Shown: piece after piece, positions 49,331-57,903 of the stretch
How the letters are laid out: each line of letters starts with the position of its first letter
How positions within the stretch are numbered: the stretch's first letter is position 1
Origin: Acidimicrobiia bacterium
GTDB lineage: Bacteria > Actinomycetota > Acidimicrobiia > Acidimicrobiales > Aldehydirespiratoraceae
Direction of reading: 5' to 3'
Assembly: GCA_022821685.1 (NCBI GenBank)
Contig: JAJEDD010000044.1
Coordinates: 1-64,000 of the forward strand
DNA: 64,000 nt
The notes under the pieces: generated by a model
What the model was told of the DNA's origin: nothing
Database searches by the model: none
What the model saw: the letters and a program-made list of their open reading frames with translations, nothing else
Program-made: the position numbers and the translations under genes

Positions 49331-50869
49331 TTAGGCGACAGTGAACAGCGGCTCAGGCTCTGCTGAACGCCGGTTGCCGTCACCATTCGGCGCTCCAACC
49401 TGAGCATTGTTCTGTGCCGTTGCCGTGTTGGGCGGGCGAGCGGCCCGGCGCGGGCGCTGATGTGGGGATCCGCGGACGGGCGGTGGGTCGGATGCGTGGG
49501 CGGGGCCGTGACGGATGCGCTCCGGCGGTGCGATGGTGTACAGGCCTCGTCCGTCGGGCACATCCCGCCAGCCATGGTGATGCACCTTCTGGTGGCACAC
49601 CCAACACAGCAGCATCATGTTGTCGATGTCGGTCCGCCCTCCTTGCGACACCGGCTCTCTGTGATGGCCATCACAGATCCACATGTCGGCGCCACAGCCC
49701 CCGCAAGCTCCATAGAGGGCCCGCAACGCATTCATCTGGGCCTTGGTGGCCAACCGCTTGGCGTGGCCGTGCCACAACGGCACGCCCTTGTGGCTGAACG
49801 CCACGCCCGTGATGGCGGCGTTGCAGAAGTACTCCTCCAGCACGCTCTGAGGAATTACACCGCCCCCGGCGATCTCCGCGAACGCGTCGGTGCCGTCAGC
49901 ACTTAGATGTTGCACGATGGTGATGTCAGCCGACACCCGGCCAGACCCGCACCCGCCACCGGCCCCGTTGCCAGCCTTGCCCGAGTTGCCGACTCGGTTG
50001 GCGTCACCCACGGCGCCCGCGTCGCCGTACCCGTCGCCGACGCTGTTGGCGCCATCAGCGTTGCCGGCGTCGCTGATCTCGTTGGCACCACCCACGGCGC
50101 TGCCATTGTCGGCGTCGGCGATGTTGTTGCCAGCGCTGGCCGCTCTGGTGTAGATGCTTCCGTGTGAGGTGAGAGTGTCGAGCGCGTCCGCCATTCGCTG
50201 GTCGAGGCTGCGCTTCTCACCCCCAGAACTGTGGAGGTCCAAGCGGCGCAGCCGTTCGGCCTCCTGCACAAACCGCTTGTGCACCTTGGCACCGGTCACC
50301 GGGTCCAACTCGCCCCGCAGGTACACCATTCCGTCGTCTCCGTCCCAGAAGCTCAACCGCCGGCGAGCCCGCTGACGCCGATATTCGCCCTCGCCGCCGT
50401 CGTCCTGACGCTTCACCGTCCAGCGGCTGGCCTCCCTCACGAACTGATCAGGAGACAACTGAGCAGCCTTCTCCAACAACTCGGCGTCGCCGTCGACCTG
50501 GGCCGCACTTGTCCTGCCAGACGCCCTCACCAGCGTTTTGGCGTTGGCAACGGAGATGCGACCGGTCTCCACCGCGTCGCGGGCCGCAGGCATGTCCTGG
50601 AGCTTCTCCACAGTCTTGACCTGGCTGGCCGCATCTCGCTTCGACAACCCCACAGCCTGCGCCAGTACCCCCACACCCGAATCGCCGTGTCGCTCCCGCA
50701 CCGCCACCCCGGCAGCCGTATCAGCCTGCAGCACCGCCAGCTGCCCGCCGAAGGTCTTGCACTCTCCGAGCAGTGCCAGCAGATCCGAAGTCGGAGTTGC
50801 GGGATCATTGGCCAGCCGGATCAACTCCGCCAACCCCTCCCGCACCCGTCGTGCCGTGTCCCTAACCAT
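49331..50869 (-). CDS. DUF222 and HNH endonuclease domain protein
   Basis: 512 aa. The N-terminal DUF222 region (~20-220; LARGE helical, with VLAQAVGLSKRDAASQVK and YLRGELDPVTGAKVHK) is followed by an HNH nuclease (~400-450; CGADMWICDGHHREPVSQGG, LLCWVCHQKVHHHGW). Between them residues ~245-310 are a Gly/Ala/Asn/Asp repeat-like insertion. Multi-copy proteins of this class are typical of actinobacteria and often associated with mobile DNA. The stop codon abuts repeat copy C. Confidence 0.87.
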   Translation of the reverse strand: MVRDTARRVREGLAELIRLANDPATPTSDLLALLGECKTFGGQLAVLQADTAAGVAVRERHGDSGVGVLAQAVGLSKRDAASQVKTVEKLQDMPAARDAVETGRISVANAKTLVRASGRTSAAQVDGDAELLEKAAQLSPDQFVREASRWTVKRQDDGGEGEYRRQRARRRLSFWDGDDGMVYLRGELDPVTGAKVHKRFVQEAERLRRLDLHSSGGEKRSLDQRMADALDTLTSHGSIYTRAASAGNNIADADNGSAVGGANEISDAGNADGANSVGDGYGDAGAVGDANRVGNSGKAGNGAGGGCGSGRVSADITIVQHLSADGTDAFAEIAGGGVIPQSVLEEYFCNAAITGVAFSHKGVPLWHGHAKRLATKAQMNALRALYGACGGCGADMWICDGHHREPVSQGGRTDIDNMMLLCWVCHQKVHHHGWRDVPDGRGLYTIAPPERIRHGPAHASDPPPVRGSPHQRPRRAARPPNTATAQNNAQVGAPNGDGNRRSAEPEPLFTVA

Positions 50870-50892
50870 GCGAACATCTTGCCAGAGGGGTG

Positions 50893-50946
50893 TGACATCT
50901 ATCAGCTATATACAATATTATCTGCGCTAAATAAATATATTTCAGA
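50893..50946. other. AT-rich block upstream of the HNH gene
   Basis: More than 70 percent A/T (ATATACAATATT, AAATAAATATATTTC) in an otherwise GC-rich window. Probably the HNH promoter and/or an insertion border of the mcrBC island. Confidence 0.4.
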
Positions 50947-50977
50947 GCTGGCACCGCCCTCCGCAAGCGCAACACAG

Positions 50978-51065
50978 AGACGACGAACATACCAGCCGCC
51001 CAGCGACGGCTGGAACCCCCGAGTCTGCTCAGGCGGTTCGCGCGATACTGAGAGCTTCAGCGCGC
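50978..51065. repeat. Diverged direct repeat flanking mcrBC, left copy
   Basis: Covers the mcrC 3' end and the sequence just past it. It aligns with 54677-54765 (AGACGACGAAC, GCGACGGCTG, GAGAGCTTCAGCGCGC shared in order). Confidence 0.7.
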
Positions 51066-52258
51066 AGCAAGTAGACACGTTGCGCCAAATGGTTGATAGT
51101 AGTATGAAGGTTCTCGATCGAGCCGGCGAGGTCAAGGGCGAAGATCTCCAACCGTTTGCCCGTGTGGCGCACCTCATGCTCGACCGCGTCAGCCTCGCCC
51201 TTGGCGTAGACCAGCAGCCCGCCGGGGAGATCGAGAGCGATGGCGTAGGCGAGGATCTGGTAGAGATCCGCGTTGGGCACACGCTCGTACCAAACACGCT
51301 TGTACTTGGCGTCACCGACGAAGACGCATCGGCGACCCTCCCACCAAGTGAAGTCGGGCTTGAGATCGATGCGGTCTCGCTCATCGAGAGTGATGGCCCG
51401 TCGGGCAAGGCTGGCGTCGGAGCAGAGCGTACGCTCGGAAGCGCCCAGCGACTCCCGCAGCGCCCGTGTGACGAACCCCTGGAACACCTCGTTCATGTTG
51501 ATCAGGAAGCCAGAGGCCCGGGTCTCGCCACGCTCCAGTTCCAGGGCCTGATGCCGCAGGATCAACCGTGAGAGCGACACCACCTCCCGGTAGTGCTCGT
51601 TGAGCCGGTCGAACATCACCTCCGGCACGTCCTGCGGGGAGAACCGAACAGACGTGACGTTGGCGAGCGTTGCACTCATCCACCGGAGCCCGTCCCGCGA
51701 GCGCGAGTCTTCAAGGTGCCCTCGACCAAGAAGCTCAGCCGCGGCCTTCACCAGACGATTCGCCAGAATGTCGTCAGTGAACTCGTCGTAGGTGACCTCA
51801 ACTGGCACTAGCAGGTCGAACCTTCGCCTGAGCTGTTCTGCCATATCGATCCGGCCACGGACGGTCCGCAGCGCGTCCTGCTCGGTCCGATACCCGTGCA
51901 GCAATCCGCGCGCAAATGCTCTGCGAGCGGCGGCGGTCAGAGCGAGCGCCAACGCCTCCACCAACGTGGGCTCAGACGTGAAGTCGAAGCGCTGTTCCTT
52001 GGGCTTGTAGGTCCCCATCGCGTAGGAGGCCAGGTAGATCACACGTGAGATGTCCAGCTTCGGATGCACGACAACAGAAAGATCCTCGAGTTCGAACGCA
52101 CCTATCACTGCTTCGGGCCGCAGGATGTAGAGGTCGCTATCGCCTTCGACCGCCTGGACCGTGAGGGACGGCAGCGCTCGCTTGAGGGTGTCGCGCTCGG
52201 CGACGGTCAGCCGCAGGGGCTCGCTCTCGCGATACTCCTGCAGCTCAATCCGGCGCAT
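51029..52258 (-). CDS. mcrC: 5-methylcytosine restriction system component McrC
   Basis: Nuclease subunit of a type IV restriction system that cuts modified DNA together with McrB; 409 aa from ATG 52258 (MRRIELQEYRE), which overlaps the mcrB end by 14 nt. An in-frame ATG 30 nt upstream is also possible. The C-terminal PD-(D/E)XK site reads DLKPDFTWW then VFVGDAKYK (Asp, Asp-x-Lys). The N-terminal part (YLASYAMGTYKP, RTVRGRIDMAEQLRR) is typical of the family. Confidence 0.88.
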   Translation of the reverse strand: MRRIELQEYRESEPLRLTVAERDTLKRALPSLTVQAVEGDSDLYILRPEAVIGAFELEDLSVVVHPKLDISRVIYLASYAMGTYKPKEQRFDFTSEPTLVEALALALTAAARRAFARGLLHGYRTEQDALRTVRGRIDMAEQLRRRFDLLVPVEVTYDEFTDDILANRLVKAAAELLGRGHLEDSRSRDGLRWMSATLANVTSVRFSPQDVPEVMFDRLNEHYREVVSLSRLILRHQALELERGETRASGFLINMNEVFQGFVTRALRESLGASERTLCSDASLARRAITLDERDRIDLKPDFTWWEGRRCVFVGDAKYKRVWYERVPNADLYQILAYAIALDLPGGLLVYAKGEADAVEHEVRHTGKRLEIFALDLAGSIENLHTTINHLAQRVYLLRAEALSIARTA

Positions 52259-54335
52259 CGCCGCCGTCCGCGGACTCGTCACCTCCATCGGCAGCCGGAG
52301 CGTCGGGCTCCGTCTCGCCTGCGATCTCTCGCCTCAGGAGGTCGAGCTTGAACCCGTCAAGCTGATCGCGCTCTCCGAAGAGTTGCTCCTCGACGTACGG
52401 CATCACGTTGTGCTCCCAGATCATCTCGACCATCTCCTCGTCGAGATCCTCTCTCATGAAGTAGCTGGGCCCGATGGCTGCATGGCGATCAGACAGCTTC
52501 TCATTGGCTCGTTCGACGACATCCGCAACCCAGGCCATCCCCTCGACGTCGGTGTCCATCCATCTCTGGAGCAGACCTTGCACAGGCGCCTTGTCGGGAT
52601 GGAACTCAACGAAGTGGAACCGCCGCCGCAATGCCAGATCCACAAGGGCGATGGATCGGTCGGCGGTGTTCATGGTGCCGATGATCCAGAGGTTCTCCGG
52701 CAACGAGAACGGCTCGTCGGAGTACTGGAGGTGTACTTTCCTGTCCCGGTATTCCAGCAGGAAGTACAACTCACCCAGTATCTTGGATAAGTTGCCTCGG
52801 TTGATCTCGTCGATGACGAGGACATAGATCTCGTTGCGCGCCGAACTGGCCTTGCTGGCCATCTCAACCAACGGGCCGTCCCGCAGCGCGAACCCATGAC
52901 GGCCGCCTTCAAGGGTGGGACGGAACCCCTGCACGAAGTCTTCATAGGCATAGGACGGATGGAACTGCACGAGCCTCACCCGCTCGGACGACCCAGCCAA
53001 GCACTCTGCCAGCGCTTGGGCCACATAGGTCTTGCCAGTCCCCGGCGGCCCCTGGAAGACGACCTGCTTCTTGTCGCGCAGCAATCGCTCGATCCTGTGC
53101 AGGTGCTCGACCTCCCAGTTGAGGCCATCGGCAAGCTCGTCCAGCGACACAGGCTCGTCGGCAGGCTCGGACTCTGGCTTCTCGCGGCCGAGCCGAGGGC
53201 CGGGATCACGACCCGTCAGCAGCACCTGATGCAGCCGCCACGAAGCGTCCTCCGCTCGGATGCGTCTGATGGTCCCCCGCTGGTTCATCCGTTTCAGGAG
53301 ATCCTCCCTGACCTCGGATCGGGACACGTCGGCCCGTCTCCAGTCCACCGACACGGTGTGCCGTGCGGACTCGTCGGCGCGATAGGAATACTCCTTCGTC
53401 ACGGTGCCGACCGCGATGCTCCGTGAGCGCGTGGCCACCAGAGGCATCACGACCAGATCGCCAAGCGAAACCTCTGTTCGGAGTGTCCAGAGTTGACCTG
53501 CCCCGCTGAGGATCGATTGGCGAGACGCATGGGGATGCGCCCGCTGCATGGCATCCACCAGCTCATCCCGACTCGAGAAGCCGCTCAAGTCGGGCGGATT
53601 GTCGTAGTGCAGGCTGGCGAGTCCGTGTTCCAGGCTGTACTCCTCGCCCTCGCCCTTGCTGCCGGCTCTGATGAGCCACGCTGCCGCGGGCGGGGGCGGC
53701 ACCTCGGGCGGCGGTTCTGGGTACTTGGCGGCTTGCTCCATCTGCCAGAGGATCGACTCAGCTTCGAGACGGTCCCAGGGCGCGCCCTCGCAGTTGTCGA
53801 TCAGTCGGTCAAGGAAGGACACGGCGTGTTCATACGTAGATCCCTCGTCCATATCCCGCGAGGGTCTCGGATGACCGGTTCGCCTGTAGGCCCTGTCGAA
53901 CTGCCGGAACTTGTAGGGCGGACAGTCCGATCCCAGCGCCATCAGCAACACTGAGACCGGCCTCAACCCCGTCCCCATCCGCTGAGCGGGCACGTCGGCG
54001 GGGACTAGGTCGAAGAAGCCGCGGATTCGTTCGCCAGATGACGCGCCGTCCTCGGCCCACAGACTTCTCAGGGCACTCAGCGCTTCGTCTGAGCCCGACT
54101 TGAACCAGTTCTTGAGGGGCTCACCAGCGCGCCAATCGAAGAGATCGTGTTCGAGCGTGACGCCCTGCACCACCAGCGACGGCCAGTCACTGCTCCCGTT
54201 GCGCACCGCATCGAGCGCTGGGCGCAGCCCCTCGATGACCTCATGCTTCCACTCCACGATTTCCCTGGCCTCATCAAAGTCGATGACATCCTGGGCCTGC
54301 TCGATGTAGTCGGCGTAGGGATTGCTCTCAACCAC
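52245..54335 (-). CDS. mcrB: McrB-type GTPase/AAA+ restriction subunit
   Basis: Motor and recognition subunit of a McrBC-type restriction system; 696 aa. The N-terminal half contains a PUA/EVE-like segment (AAWLIRAGSKGEGEEYS, ~210), the probable modified-base reader. The AAA+ domain has VFQGPPGTGKTYVAQAL (Walker A), LVIDEINRGNLSKILGELYF (McrB signature and Walker B) and MNTADRSIALVD with RRRFHFVEF. GTG 54335 is chosen because AAGGAG lies 9 nt upstream; the open frame extends further. mcrC overlaps its end. Confidence 0.88.
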   Translation of the reverse strand: MVESNPYADYIEQAQDVIDFDEAREIVEWKHEVIEGLRPALDAVRNGSSDWPSLVVQGVTLEHDLFDWRAGEPLKNWFKSGSDEALSALRSLWAEDGASSGERIRGFFDLVPADVPAQRMGTGLRPVSVLLMALGSDCPPYKFRQFDRAYRRTGHPRPSRDMDEGSTYEHAVSFLDRLIDNCEGAPWDRLEAESILWQMEQAAKYPEPPPEVPPPPAAAWLIRAGSKGEGEEYSLEHGLASLHYDNPPDLSGFSSRDELVDAMQRAHPHASRQSILSGAGQLWTLRTEVSLGDLVVMPLVATRSRSIAVGTVTKEYSYRADESARHTVSVDWRRADVSRSEVREDLLKRMNQRGTIRRIRAEDASWRLHQVLLTGRDPGPRLGREKPESEPADEPVSLDELADGLNWEVEHLHRIERLLRDKKQVVFQGPPGTGKTYVAQALAECLAGSSERVRLVQFHPSYAYEDFVQGFRPTLEGGRHGFALRDGPLVEMASKASSARNEIYVLVIDEINRGNLSKILGELYFLLEYRDRKVHLQYSDEPFSLPENLWIIGTMNTADRSIALVDLALRRRFHFVEFHPDKAPVQGLLQRWMDTDVEGMAWVADVVERANEKLSDRHAAIGPSYFMREDLDEEMVEMIWEHNVMPYVEEQLFGERDQLDGFKLDLLRREIAGETEPDAPAADGGDESADGGDAPD

Positions 54336-54473
54336 CTCGTGTCGCTCCTTCCGCAGTCCGGGCTCAACGTTCCGGCCGCCGCTGCTCCGCGCAACGTTAG
54401 GGCCGCCCTGTGACGGACGCGTCGAGCAGGGTCGGAGTCCATGCCGAACTTCGGCCGACATGCAGACGGATCT

Positions 54474-54667
54474 CGGCGCTGACCCGCAATGCCCTCACCA
54501 ACAACAGCTTCAACTCCGTCGCAGAGCTCACCGACACCATCGACACCTGGGCCCAGAACTGGAACGAGAACCCCCAGCCCATCGCCTGGACCCAACCCGC
54601 CAACGACATCATCGCCAAAGTCAAACGAGGACGAGTCGCCCTAACCAAATCCGCGACAGACCACTAG
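54474..54667 (+). pseudogene. IS630-family transposase, C-terminal fragment
   Basis: About 64 residues match the end of IS630 transposases: SFNSVAELTDTIDTWAQNWN, then ANDIIAKVKRGRVALTKSAT. The rest of the transposase is missing. It lies between mcrB and the right flanking repeat, evidence that an IS once sat here. Confidence 0.75.
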
Positions 54668-54676
54668 CCAGCACCA

Positions 54677-54765
54677 AGACGACGAACGAACCCAACCACC
54701 CTGCGACGGCTGAGTGCCCCGGATCTGTTCAAGCAGCTCTCGCTGTACCGAGAGCTTCAGCGCGC
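54677..54765. repeat. Diverged direct repeat flanking mcrBC, right copy
   Basis: Aligns with 50978-51065 at roughly 75-80 percent by eye, in the same orientation, including the last codons of an mcrC-like gene. Confidence 0.7.
54729..54765 (-). pseudogene. Relic of an mcrC 3' end
   Basis: On the minus strand the right repeat reads RAEALGTARAA-stop, against RAEALSIARTA-stop at the end of the intact mcrC. Nothing upstream of it resembles mcrC further. Confidence 0.5.
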
Positions 54766-54990
54766 GACAAGCGGCGGCGCCGCTGCGCAGCAGAGATCGC
54801 GACGCACTTTCGGCAGCTGGTGGTTACCGCCTCCGGGGCCGGGGGCAAGCCAAGTCCCCTCAGCCCGCGGCTCTTGCTGAACTGACTTGCAGCCACCGGT
54901 AGAGCTTGCCTACGGTCCGCGGCTGAGGCAGCCGGGGCTCGGCCGCCACGAAGCAAGAGCGCTGGTCGACAGCATTGGAGGACAGCAACG

Positions 54991-55452
54991 ATGACGCTGG
55001 AGTTCGGGGTGAGGGAGCTTGAGGCCCAGGCCATCGTGGGCATTCGCACGACCGTCTCGATGAGCGAGATCGGCGACGCTATGGGTCCGCTGTTCGGCGA
55101 ACTGAGCGGACACATCGCGCGGAGCGGTCAGGAGCCGGCCGGGATGTCCCTGGCCAGATACCACTCGCCGCCGGGAGAGACCGTCGAGCTCGAATGCGCC
55201 ATACCGGTGGCGTCGCCCATGCCCGGCGAGGATCGAGTCCGACCCGGAGAGCTTCCCGCCGGGAGGGCCGCGACCGTCACCCACCTCGGCCCGTACGACG
55301 GCCTCCCCCAGACATGGATGGCGCTGACGGCATGGATGGAGTCCCAGGGGCTCGAAGCCGCGGACTCGCCCTGGGAGGTCTATGTGAACGACCCCGCCGC
55401 CGAGCCCGACCAGTCGAGGTGGCGCACCGACATCTTCTTCCCGGTGCGCTAG
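54991..55452 (+). CDS. GyrI-like/effector-binding-domain protein
   Basis: 153 aa with the single SOUL/GyrI-like fold used as the ligand-binding half of AraC- and MerR-type regulators: start FGVRELEAQAIVGIRTTV, middle GPLFGELSGHI, later TVTHLGPYDGLPQTW and WEVYVNDP. No DNA-binding domain, so it probably binds small hydrophobic ligands or a protein partner. GGAGGA lies 9 nt before the ATG. Confidence 0.8.
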   Translation: MTLEFGVRELEAQAIVGIRTTVSMSEIGDAMGPLFGELSGHIARSGQEPAGMSLARYHSPPGETVELECAIPVASPMPGEDRVRPGELPAGRAATVTHLGPYDGLPQTWMALTAWMESQGLEAADSPWEVYVNDPAAEPDQSRWRTDIFFPVR

Positions 55453-55534
55453 GGAGGGATTCTTGCGGGGCCGTGCTCACGCCCACAGAGGCGTGCCGGC
55501 CCGGACTGAAGCAAGGAACTGTGCATAAGAGCAT

Positions 55535-55663
55535 GCGCGGATAGGTGAGAGTCTCTCGCGTCGCAAGGGGGTGTTTCCCGCTCTTGTTCGCTGCGCTCAC
55601 GGGCCGCTCGGGCCACGGCCTCGCCCGTATGGGCCGGATTCGCTGGCCTATCCGCTCGGCCTC
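55535..55663 (+). repeat. 129-bp interspersed element with inverted ends, copy D
   Basis: Begins GCGCGGATAGGTGAGAG and ends GGCCTATCCGCTCGGCCTC. The two ends of this copy have changed together (GGATAGG and CCTATCC), keeping the inverted match. Confidence 0.92.
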
Positions 55664-55692
55664 CAAAAAACAGCCGCCCCAGGGTTGCAGCG

Positions 55693-55977
55693 CTAGAGCG
55701 GGTTGCGCCAGCGCAGCCCTGGGAGGCGGGCGAAGTCGTTGTCGTTGGAGTGGACCTCCGAATCGTTGAAGTGGTTCAGCCGCCACGGATCGACGCCGGG
55801 CCTGAGACCGCTGTCGTGGGGCGTGACCTGGTAGCCGGACTCCGCCTCTGCGAGGGCCGGGGACAGACCTCGCCTCAGGGTGTCGTTGACGACCTGCTTG
55901 AACGGCTGATCCGCGCGCCGGGCCTGTTCCTTGAGGGCGGCGGCCAAGTCATCGTCGAGAGTCAACGTTGTTCGCAT
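55693..55977 (-). pseudogene. VapB antitoxin fused to the last residues of a deleted VapC
   Basis: 94-aa frame. Residues ~1-72 are a VapB antitoxin (MRTTLTLDDDLAAALKEQAR through GLRPGVDPWRLNHFND). The last ~20, VHSNDNDFARLPGLRWRNPL, are the conserved C-terminal end of a VapC PIN toxin. The simplest reading is an internal deletion that removed the antitoxin end and nearly all of the toxin, leaving a chimera in frame. It cannot be a working toxin. Confidence 0.7.
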
Positions 55978-56019
55978 GTAGACATCATGGCATCGCAATT
56001 TAATGATGTTTTGATGTTC

Positions 56020-56234
56020 AACCGCGCTGGCGTGTTGGGCCAAGGACCGAGGAGCGCGGCCGGGATGACGGCGATGTTGTCGCGGCGGCGGTGGGTCCCG
56101 GCCGACAGGGCGAGCATCTTGGGGCCGAGCGCGGCCAGCACGCACAGTTGTATCGAATCCGCCTCACAGCTGGCCTCCCGGTGGGCGCTCACCAACCGAT
56201 GATGCATCGGCCGTCGCTGATCTCGACCTGCCAC
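56020..56234 (-). pseudogene. Possible fragment of an LLM-class (F420-dependent) oxidoreductase
   Basis: The minus strand reads LAALGPKMLALSAG, similar to the conserved AALGPKML-LAG segment of these enzymes. Sequence on either side does not continue the match. No start, no full domain. Weak. Confidence 0.25.
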
Positions 56235-56614
56235 TGACTGATCAGGTCCATCCCTAGCAGCACATCACACGGCGTGGTGGGGTGCCTGCCTTGGAAGCGG
56301 TGCTCCGATCCCACAGCCTCGATTCGCCCGCGATAATGATCCTCGGCTGGTGCCGTAACCAACTGCGGCGCAGGTAGACGCACCTGCACGGGGTAGGTCG
56401 GTCTCTGCTCGCTTGCCATGTCTAGGGTGGTCACTTCTACAGTCCCGCTGCGGACCACCCCTAGCCGCGTGGCCAACTCGTTGCTGATGAAACTCCGCGT
56501 CGCGCCGGTATCCAGCAGACCCTCGACGTGCTCCTCACCGTCGTGAGACACCGCTGACACGGCCAGTCTCACCACGATTCGGGCGCGCTCAACCGGAATC
56601 TCGATCTGGGGCAA
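56189..56614 (-). CDS. Retropepsin-like aspartic protease family protein
   Basis: 141 aa from TTG 56614, 13 nt after the stop of the small gene upstream; no conventional ATG exists. The active-site motif is LLDTGATRSFISNELA (~40-55) and the second motif is DVLLGMDLISQW near the C-terminus. Clan AA single-domain protein; it may act as a homodimer. Paired with an 86-aa gene, as is seen for other bacterial clan AA genes next to DUF5678-like small proteins. Confidence 0.77.
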   Translation of the reverse strand: MPQIEIPVERARIVVRLAVSAVSHDGEEHVEGLLDTGATRSFISNELATRLGVVRSGTVEVTTLDMASEQRPTYPVQVRLPAPQLVTAPAEDHYRGRIEAVGSEHRFQGRHPTTPCDVLLGMDLISQWQVEISDGRCIIGW

Positions 56615-56627
56615 CGCTACGGGAAGG

Positions 56628-56888
56628 TCAGTCGATGGGACGGACGACGCGGTAGCCGACGCTGACCGTGCCGATGCCCTGAGTGGCGAAGTTGCCTTGC
56701 CCGAACCGTTCCATGCCAGCGTCGTAGGCATCGATGCCCGCATCGAATACCTCGATGACTTCGCCCCGGTACATGAGCGCTGACCGTCCCCAATGGTCCC
56801 GCTCTAGAGCTTCACGATGCTCGGACGCGTAAGCACCGGTATGGAACTGGACCGACCGTGCGGCATCTGCCTGCGTGTCAGAGGCCAT
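56628..56888 (-). CDS. Small protein partnered with the retropepsin gene (DUF5678-like)
   Basis: 86 aa. ATG 56888 has AAGGGGGA upstream. The body EALERDHWGRSALMYRGEVI-EVFDAGIDAYDAG resembles short DUF5678-type proteins (helix, strand with RGEVI, helix) that are often encoded beside clan AA proteases. Function unknown. It could be a substrate or regulator of the downstream protease (inference). Confidence 0.6.
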   Translation of the reverse strand: MASDTQADAARSVQFHTGAYASEHREALERDHWGRSALMYRGEVIEVFDAGIDAYDAGMERFGQGNFATQGIGTVSVGYRVVRPID

Positions 56889-57015
56889 GGACGTTCCCCC
56901 TTCCGAGAATGACAGTCGCCGGTTGCTGAACCGCAAGCTAGCGAACTGGCAACCATTCTTGCGCTACTCAGGTTGCTCAGCGCGGATGCGGGCAGCACTA
57001 CCGGCGCGCTGGTCA

Positions 57016-57684
57016 TCAGAGCCCCTCGATGATGGCGTCGGCCACACGCTGCTCGCGCGGGTGCGGCGAGATGCACAGGTCCAAGGCGACCGCCGCCGCC
57101 GGAGCCACGAACGACACCTCGCTCCCCGGCCGCTGGAGCGGCCCGGCGGCAGCGGAGTGCGCCCTCAGGATGCGCCAGTTGTCGGGGGACAGCACCCGCA
57201 CCAGCACTCTGCCCAGCGGGTCCGCCGCGAGGCCGCGCATCGGGTGCCGGCTGTCGGCGCGCTGCTGCCATCCTGCTTCGATGTAGACCTGCGCCTCGTC
57301 GGGCAGCGGATCGAGCAGGTCCACATAGGCACCCGCGGCGTGCATCCCGCTGACGACCAGGTCGGGGCTGGCCAGCAGCGCCGTGACCATGCCCACACCG
57401 CCGCTGTACCTAGCGAGGACGCCGCGGTTGGCGTAGCGGCAAGGGTCATCGAAGTCGACGCTCCCAGCGAGGATGCTGCGCCAGGCGGCGGCCTGAGACA
57501 GCGGCCGACCACCACGAGGCGGAGCCTCGGCGAGGGCATGCACTTCTGCGGCGGGCAGAACCCACGCGTTGGCGATCTTCGCAGCTGGCAGCAGGCCCCT
57601 GTGCAAGTAGCGGCGGACCTGTTCGGGCCCCACGCCCAGTACGTGGCTAGCTTCTACCAATGACAGCATGCCCTGGACGCTCAC
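57016..57684 (-). CDS. Excisionase-type HTH regulator, AbiEi-antitoxin-like
   Basis: 222 aa. An N-terminal winged HTH (LSLVEASHVLGVGPEQVRRY, ~7-50) is followed by GRPLSQAAAWRSI and a C-terminal domain ending VALDLCISPHPREQRVADAI, as in actinobacterial AbiEi-like antitoxins. Those usually have a nucleotidyltransferase toxin gene directly after them. Here only a short overlapping TGATG frame follows, so the regulator looks orphaned. GTG 57684 has AGGGTGG just upstream; ATG 57669 is an alternative. A perfect palindrome lies 20 nt upstream. Confidence 0.65.
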   Translation of the reverse strand: MSVQGMLSLVEASHVLGVGPEQVRRYLHRGLLPAAKIANAWVLPAAEVHALAEAPPRGGRPLSQAAAWRSILAGSVDFDDPCRYANRGVLARYSGGVGMVTALLASPDLVVSGMHAAGAYVDLLDPLPDEAQVYIEAGWQQRADSRHPMRGLAADPLGRVLVRVLSPDNWRILRAHSAAAGPLQRPGSEVSFVAPAAAVALDLCISPHPREQRVADAIIEGL

Positions 57685-57703
57685 GCATCCACCCTGACAT
57701 AAC

Positions 57704-57721
57704 TAGTGGAGAACTCCACTA
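57704..57721. promoter_or_regulatory. Palindromic operator of the AbiEi-like gene
   Basis: TAGTGGAG-AA-CTCCACTA, two perfect 8-bp arms, 20 nt before GTG 57684 and overlapping its AT-rich promoter (TAATTATTA). Likely autoregulation. Confidence 0.6.
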
Positions 57722-57815
57722 ATTATTAGAAAGCAGTGATGAGCACCGCGCCGTCAGCAGCGACGCCGAGAGCCGAGACGCCAAGACGCCATCAGAACCG
57801 GCACAAACCGCGTAG

Positions 57816-57835
57816 CCCCCCCCCCCGGGGGGGGG
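57816..57835. other. Homopolymer tract of 11 C followed by 9 G
   Basis: A run of C directly joined to a run of G between two toxin-antitoxin-type genes. It may be a real hypermutable palindrome or an assembly artefact. Confidence 0.9.
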
Positions 57836-57903
57836 CCAGTCGTGTGGACGGGATCGGCTGCATCAGATAGTGGCATTGCGATCACGGCTTCCAATCCCCT
57901 GGT

